From Euryarchaeota archaeon UBA39 (GTDB lineage: Archaea; Thermoplasmatota; Poseidoniia; Poseidoniales; Thalassarchaeaceae), in NCBI GenBank assembly GCA_002503045.1, contig DAQW01000052.1, positions 1 through 29,063 of the forward strand: a stretch of 29,063 nucleotides of DNA, in the 5' to 3' direction. The notes under the pieces are model-generated. The model made no database searches and was not told the DNA's origin. It was given only the letters and a program-made list of their open reading frames with translations. The first letter of the stretch is position 1; every line of letters begins with the position of its first letter. The position numbers and the translations under genes were made by a program. This document shows, one piece after another, positions 24,558 to 29,063 of this stretch.

Positions 24558-27383
24558 TTATGCCTGCTTTTTTTCTTCTATTTGCCGAGCTAAGAAGGAA
24601 ACAACATCTAAGATTTCAAAATCATGTCTAGGATCACCTTCGAATTTCAAGCATTCGAAGTGAGAAACACATTTTGGGCAAGTTGTTAGCATTATCTCAG
24701 CACCAGTAGCCCTGACTTCTTCGAATCTTTCAATTCGAAGAGCTCTTGAATTTTCATTACATGACATCATACTTGAAACACCACAACATAGTCCATCTTC
24801 ACCATGATGTTCCATTTCTACTAAGTCCACACCTTCTACCCTTCTCACCAGTTCACGAGGCTCTTCAAAGAGATTCATTTGCCGTCCTAATCTACACGGG
24901 TCGTGGTAAGTTACAGTTGTTCCTTCTGGGACAGCAGCATCAAATTGATATCCTGATTCAATTAAAAATTCAGTTGTGTGCATCACTTTTAGGTCATCGA
25001 GTTCATAATCCATTGCAAATGTTCTGAAACATTCTGCACAAGAAGTAACTAATGTCTCTATTCCACTGTCTCCTAATTTCTTTTGATTATAGGCCTTTAA
25101 TTTTTCAAAAACTTCAGTCATTCCTTGCCATTTCTGATCATGTCCACAACATTTCAGGAAATCTCTTCCTAGATATGCAACATCCACTTCTGCATCTTCA
25201 AACAGAGTAAATGCAGCATCAGTGGTCTGTCCTAGATTCATGGTACCTTCATTGACATGGCTGAAAATCATTTCTTGATCGATGTAATCTACACAACCTG
25301 GATAATATCCAATTGATGAATCAATAGGGTAATTTTCGACAGGAATGAATTGGTCATTTGCTTCATCATCTGCTTCTGCTCTGAGAACTGCTTGTAGTAT
25401 AGAGTGAGGAATTTCTGCAGCAGGTGGTCCTCCGACGATTAGATTTCGCCTGATATCAATGTATGAATCATAATCGACTAACTGGGGGCAAGCATTTGTA
25501 CAGGCTGTACAAGTTAGACATGAATAAAGTGGAACTCCGTCATCTTCATTGTTCCATGTATTGTAAATAATGTTCAATTTATCTCCTGCATTAAAGAGTC
25601 TAACAGGACAAGCATCATCACATAAATCACAACCATAGCACTTATTCATTTCATACTCGTATCCTCTTGCCATGCTACGCATGAGGAAGAAAACAAGTGC
25701 TCCTACTCCTAGACATGGAATTACCAATGAATAGGTGAGTTTCGCATCCAAACTTTTTGGGTTCTTCTCAAATGTAGGGTTTTCAAGTGTGAAATCTGAA
25801 AGTTGTTCAGGATTGTATAGGGTAGTGCCAGTTAACATGTACAATTGGGTTTCATCTGAGAGATTTACTGCAACTCCCTTCGAATCCAAAACTAATGGTT
25901 GGAATGCCGTAATTGAAACATCAGTGATGACATTACCTGTTTCATCCAATCCAGTTGTACTGATACTATAATCGAGAGAATAAGATGTTCCGCTGCTTAA
26001 TTTTAGAGTTTCAGTGCTACATGCATCCATGGATGTCAGAGTAGTTCCACTGAGGTCTTTGACGTCGAGTGATATGGTATGATTGCCTGCACCTCTGATT
26101 GTAGTTCTAACATTGCATGTCACATCTACAAATAGTGTGTCTACACCAAGGTTTGGTACTTCCATGACTCCAGAGTATGTGTGTGTAACAGCAGAACCAT
26201 CTGCAGAACCTGGATGGGTTGATTCATTAAACAATCCATTTCTTCCATTATTGGTATCAACATGGCTGTTAGCTCCGTTAAAATCGATAATATAATTTTG
26301 AGTTGGTTGGAAAATCCCCCAATCTGTAAATTTTTGAGCAGGCATAACACAGTGATCTTCGTATGCCCATGCGCCTGAATCAAAGTGATCATCGTTCCAC
26401 GCTGGAGATTTAGATGATTCGCTGTATGATAGGCATAGTCCCATCATATGTTCATGATGGTGACTTTCTTCAATGGCTACCAATGTATCACTGGGTTGGT
26501 TCCTCAAGGTTTCTAATTCTTCGATATCTTGCATTGCGCCAAATCCTCCCATATCCCAAAATCCATTATCATATACTGGCCAAGTAACAGAACAAAGCAA
26601 TAATGCGATTAAAACAGAACCAAATGCGACATTTCTATTGCCATTTGGTGTGATTCTTGCTCCTTGAGTTTGAACTAAGAACCAACGAATGCCGAAATAA
26701 AGAACTGCGAAAATGAATACTCCCGTTAGTAACCAAGGTATGCTGTTGAACACTTCCGCAAGCCAAGGTTCTCTGGTACCGCAGGATATACCTGCATGGG
26801 AATTCATCTGACAAAAATCAGTACGATTTTTACCATATAATTCTAGGAAGATATTGATTGAGTATACTGAAATAAACCAAACATGGGCGAGGTAAACCAT
26901 TCCTGCGGTTGCAAACCATGGGTCTTCCACTCCTCTCTTTTCTCTTCCTCCTAGGAATGGAGGGAGGGCTAAGATTGCGACTGGGATTCCAGTAATTGCT
27001 GCGCCCCACCAACCAGCATTCCAAGAAATAATTGGGGTTCCGAAGAAATTTCCTATGGCAGTAGGGAGGGGTATGTCGAATTGTGGCAAGTATTCGCCTA
27101 GGCGAAGATATCCGTATGAGAAAAGAACATACCAATCAGGGAAAACGAATCCTGCTTGAGCAAATGGATCTGCAGCACTATGTAGTGGAGGTGGTATAAG
27201 CCAAGAATAGAAAGATAGAACCATCAGGACAGACATTGCTATAATGGTGTCTCGAAGAACTTCCTGTGGCCAAAATGCATGGCCAGTAAAGACACGTCTC
27301 CTCTGTTGCTCTGCTTCGATTAGTTGGTCACGTTCGTCAACGTATGTATCTGCGACTCGCCCTAAACGTTCGATTATACCCAT
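24558..27383 (-). CDS. Cytochrome b C-terminal (subunit IV-like) / extracytoplasmic domain / HdrD-like Fe-S fusion protein
   Basis: This 941-residue protein has three modules. Residues ~38-275 are multi-pass membrane with the quinol-site motif PDWY at 82-85, matching the C-terminal half of cytochrome b. Residues ~277-550 are polar, beta-rich and His-containing (SHHHEHM), probably outside the cell, and end at a span near 551-568. Residues ~580-941 form a cytoplasmic HdrD/GlpC-like unit. It has 4Fe-4S motifs C582/585/588/592 and C622/625/628/632, then two CCG domains (C697, CCG 745-747, C782/785; C830, CCG 866-868, C902/905) that bind non-cubane clusters in heterodisulfide reductase. AAGGAG at 27398-27393, 9 bases before ATG 27383, fixes the start. 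It follows the cytochrome b gene by 13 bases. Confidence 0.88.
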   Translation of the reverse strand: MGIIERLGRVADTYVDERDQLIEAEQQRRRVFTGHAFWPQEVLRDTIIAMSVLMVLSFYSWLIPPPLHSAADPFAQAGFVFPDWYVLFSYGYLRLGEYLPQFDIPLPTAIGNFFGTPIISWNAGWWGAAITGIPVAILALPPFLGGREKRGVEDPWFATAGMVYLAHVWFISVYSINIFLELYGKNRTDFCQMNSHAGISCGTREPWLAEVFNSIPWLLTGVFIFAVLYFGIRWFLVQTQGARITPNGNRNVAFGSVLIALLLCSVTWPVYDNGFWDMGGFGAMQDIEELETLRNQPSDTLVAIEESHHHEHMMGLCLSYSESSKSPAWNDDHFDSGAWAYEDHCVMPAQKFTDWGIFQPTQNYIIDFNGANSHVDTNNGRNGLFNESTHPGSADGSAVTHTYSGVMEVPNLGVDTLFVDVTCNVRTTIRGAGNHTISLDVKDLSGTTLTSMDACSTETLKLSSGTSYSLDYSISTTGLDETGNVITDVSITAFQPLVLDSKGVAVNLSDETQLYMLTGTTLYNPEQLSDFTLENPTFEKNPKSLDAKLTYSLVIPCLGVGALVFFLMRSMARGYEYEMNKCYGCDLCDDACPVRLFNAGDKLNIIYNTWNNEDDGVPLYSCLTCTACTNACPQLVDYDSYIDIRRNLIVGGPPAAEIPHSILQAVLRAEADDEANDQFIPVENYPIDSSIGYYPGCVDYIDQEMIFSHVNEGTMNLGQTTDAAFTLFEDAEVDVAYLGRDFLKCCGHDQKWQGMTEVFEKLKAYNQKKLGDSGIETLVTSCAECFRTFAMDYELDDLKVMHTTEFLIESGYQFDAAVPEGTTVTYHDPCRLGRQMNLFEEPRELVRRVEGVDLVEMEHHGEDGLCCGVSSMMSCNENSRALRIERFEEVRATGAEIMLTTCPKCVSHFECLKFEGDPRHDFEILDVVSFLARQIEEKKQA

Positions 27384-27396
27384 ATCATCACACTCC

Positions 27397-28269
27397 TTAA
27401 TGCGGTTCAGCAACTCCTTGGACCCATACAATGAACAAGTGAATAATTATCAGAGTAGTAACAAGAACGGGTAGGATGAATACGTGGATGAAATACATTC
27501 GAGTTACTGCTTGGTAAGTTAGAGTACTGCCTCCGAACATGGCAGTTGCTACCCATGGGCCGATAAGTGGAGTAGCATTGGCCATATTGATTCCAATTGT
27601 GGCTGCTCCAAATGCCAATGCATCCCAAGGGAGAAGGTATCCTGAATACCCAAAGAAGATAGTGAAAAACATTAGAGCCACTCCAATAAGCCAGTTTAAT
27701 TCACGTGGGTTTCGATATGCTCCAGTGAAATAAACTCTACACATGTGGAGGAAAACAGCAGCTACCATGAAATGTGTTGTCCAATGATGAATTGATCGGA
27801 TAATATATCCAAATGGTAATTGAGTCATGATGAACTCCATGCTAGCATACGCCGGCGTTGGATCACCTTGGCCACCTGGGACATAATATATTCCAAGAAT
27901 GGTTCCAGTGATGACTAAAATAATGAAAGCAAGGAACGAAATACCTCCCAAACAATAGAGTGGGTACCAGTACCAAATGATTCTCAGTTTGTACTTTTCA
28001 GCATGTGTAAGTGGCATTTGTCTATGCATGCTGTAATATGCATCTCTAGACATGGCCCAATAATCTTGAATTCTGAATCTAGTATCCATCCAAGAAAATG
28101 CCCATAGGAATGATTTCTCAAGAATGCCCATCCCTCCAACTCCAGAAGTTGTTTGAACTGCCCGTAAAATTTCCTTTCGAGGCACTTCTTCACGCTCTTT
28201 CCGAAGAGTGAAAGCGACTATTACTAGGATTACAGCAAGGAAAATCCAGAGTACTATTGATTCAATCAT
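27397..28269 (-). CDS. Cytochrome b6-type cytochrome b N-terminal subunit
   Basis: This 290-residue di-heme membrane protein of a bc/b6f-type quinol complex has heme ligands His161/His175 (SIHHWTTHF, FLHMCRVY) and His262/His277 (YFIHVF, IIIHLF). The second pair is 15 apart, as in cytochrome b6, not 14 as in mitochondrial cytochrome b. GYSGYLLPWD is the conserved block after the third core helix. An additional N-terminal span at ~5-21 and a ~75-residue linker precede the usual core. The missing C-terminal half of cytochrome b is encoded by the next gene as part of a fusion. Its start lies 11 bases after the Rieske gene, clearly one operon. Confidence 0.93.
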   Translation of the reverse strand: MIESIVLWIFLAVILVIVAFTLRKEREEVPRKEILRAVQTTSGVGGMGILEKSFLWAFSWMDTRFRIQDYWAMSRDAYYSMHRQMPLTHAEKYKLRIIWYWYPLYCLGGISFLAFIILVITGTILGIYYVPGGQGDPTPAYASMEFIMTQLPFGYIIRSIHHWTTHFMVAAVFLHMCRVYFTGAYRNPRELNWLIGVALMFFTIFFGYSGYLLPWDALAFGAATIGINMANATPLIGPWVATAMFGGSTLTYQAVTRMYFIHVFILPVLVTTLIIIHLFIVWVQGVAEPH

Positions 28270-28280
28270 TTTTTTTCACC

Positions 28281-29063
28281 TCAGTCGCAGAACGTATACC
28301 AATCAAGATAAGTTGGAAGTGCTTCAATGACATCGCCATTTACTTCAAATGGAATTAGGGGCATACCTACTGGTGCAGGTCCTCCAGTTAATTTAATTCC
28401 GAAGTATTCGAACATTGTACCATTTGTTCGGTTCCTGTTTTGATTTTTCTCAATCATGGTTGGGTCGTATCGACTTGAATGACAAATACAGAAGAGTTTG
28501 TTTCCTCCTGAGTCGGTGCCTCCTGGAAACCAAGTATCTGCTGTGAAATCATTGGGTACAAGTTGCCATCCCGGGATGCAACAAAGGTGGGGGCATCGAC
28601 TGAAAACGATGATCATATTGTTATGAATTGCTAGATCTGAATAAGTTGCATCATCTTCCATATCTCCTCCATATCCGATGTATGCTCCTGATTGATCGTA
28701 TCCGTCTCCAAATTGGAAACGTGGTTTATTTTCTACAGCTGCAGTTCCATCATTTTCTTCGTGAGGGACATAGATGACAGTAACGGGGAGTCCACTCCAT
28801 ACTCCTGCCGCTCCTGCCATACCAGTAGAGGAGTTAGCGGCTTCGGCTTCGAAAACAGATTTAGTCATAGGTTCTAGGTGTAAATCTCCATACCATGCTG
28901 TATCTTCTGCTCCAGATGGGACCCAAAAACGAACGGCTGAGTCTCCTCCGTCAGTTTCAGCAGTTCCCATCAATAAGGCTGCGAATCCGATTGAACCTAA
29001 TGATGCTGCGGCAATGACTCCAGCAGCACTATTGAATGAGTGTCGAATGAAATCTCTTCGATC
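28281..29063 (-). CDS. Rieske [2Fe-2S] protein with Tat signal (5' partial)
   Basis: The frame is open to the window edge; 260 residues are visible. RRDFIRHSF followed by a hydrophobic Ala/Gly stretch is a twin-arginine export signal and anchor, so the folded cluster domain acts outside the membrane. Cluster box I is CPHLCC (ligands Cys and His, last Cys for the disulfide). Box II is CICHSSRYD (ligands Cys and His, middle Cys for the disulfide). The Ser and Tyr that raise the potential in classical Rieske proteins are present. It would accept electrons at the quinol site of the cytochrome b encoded immediately downstream. The extra Cys in box I and long loops are unusual. Confidence 0.92.
   Translation of the reverse strand, partial: DRRDFIRHSFNSAAGVIAAASLGSIGFAALLMGTAETDGGDSAVRFWVPSGAEDTAWYGDLHLEPMTKSVFEAEAANSSTGMAGAAGVWSGLPVTVIYVPHEENDGTAAVENKPRFQFGDGYDQSGAYIGYGGDMEDDATYSDLAIHNNMIIVFSRCPHLCCIPGWQLVPNDFTADTWFPGGTDSGGNKLFCICHSSRYDPTMIEKNQNRNRTNGTMFEYFGIKLTGGPAPVGMPLIPFEVNGDVIEALPTYLDWYTFCD

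Noticed and set aside
27384..27431. Longer N-terminus of the cytochrome b/Hdr fusion
   Set aside because: It would overlap the cytochrome b gene, and a strong SD at 27398-27393 sits 9 bases before ATG 27383.

Overview
The window is an AT-rich, gene-dense stretch that reads as an uncultivated marine archaeon, most likely Marine Group II/III Euryarchaeota (Poseidoniales-like). This assignment is inference. It rests on an Fe-S XPD-type helicase, ribbon-helix-helix (RHH) regulators, a stand-alone cobalamin subunit of methylmalonyl-CoA mutase with MeaB, very large surface proteins made of Ig-like, SBBP and thrombospondin type 3 repeats with one C-terminal membrane anchor, and a mix of Shine-Dalgarno (SD) and apparently leaderless starts. 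No rRNA, tRNA, CRISPR array, transposase or integrase was seen. Both edge genes are cut by the window.

Layout. 1-3282 (+) is the 3' part of a giant Ig-repeat surface protein ending in a membrane anchor and a DUF4129-like cytoplasmic tail. 3283-7396 (-) is a co-directional group: rhomboid-like protease, RHH regulator, a second small RHH-like protein, XPD/Rad3-family helicase and an unknown protein. GC-rich hairpins lie in and around the small genes. 7514-14244 (+) holds a duplicated TerB-like protein, a 1135-residue SBBP/TSP3 surface protein, an HD phosphohydrolase and glutamate dehydrogenase.

14300-18239 is a propionate/methylmalonyl-CoA module built on a divergent promoter. Leftward lie the carboxyltransferase, an 85-residue small protein, the biotin carrier and a small Cys/His protein. 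Rightward lie the B12-binding mutase subunit and MeaB. The biotin carboxylase, the mutase catalytic subunit and the epimerase are not in the window. A polyprenol-kinase-like membrane protein, a 46-residue single-pass protein, asparagine synthetase, an ATP-grasp glutamate-cysteine ligase (overlapping asnB by ATGA) and a GT4 glycosyltransferase follow.

23855-29063 is the most unusual part. A Tat-exported Rieske protein, a cytochrome b6-type cytochrome b and a 941-residue fusion protein form a leftward operon. The fusion joins a subunit-IV-like cytochrome b C-terminal half, a large extracytoplasmic domain and a complete HdrD/GlpC-type iron-sulfur module with two 4Fe-4S motifs and two CCG domains. 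A 2x[4Fe-4S] ferredoxin and a small membrane protein lie just beyond it. This predicts a bc-type quinol complex covalently wired to a cytoplasmic heterodisulfide-reductase-like catalytic head.
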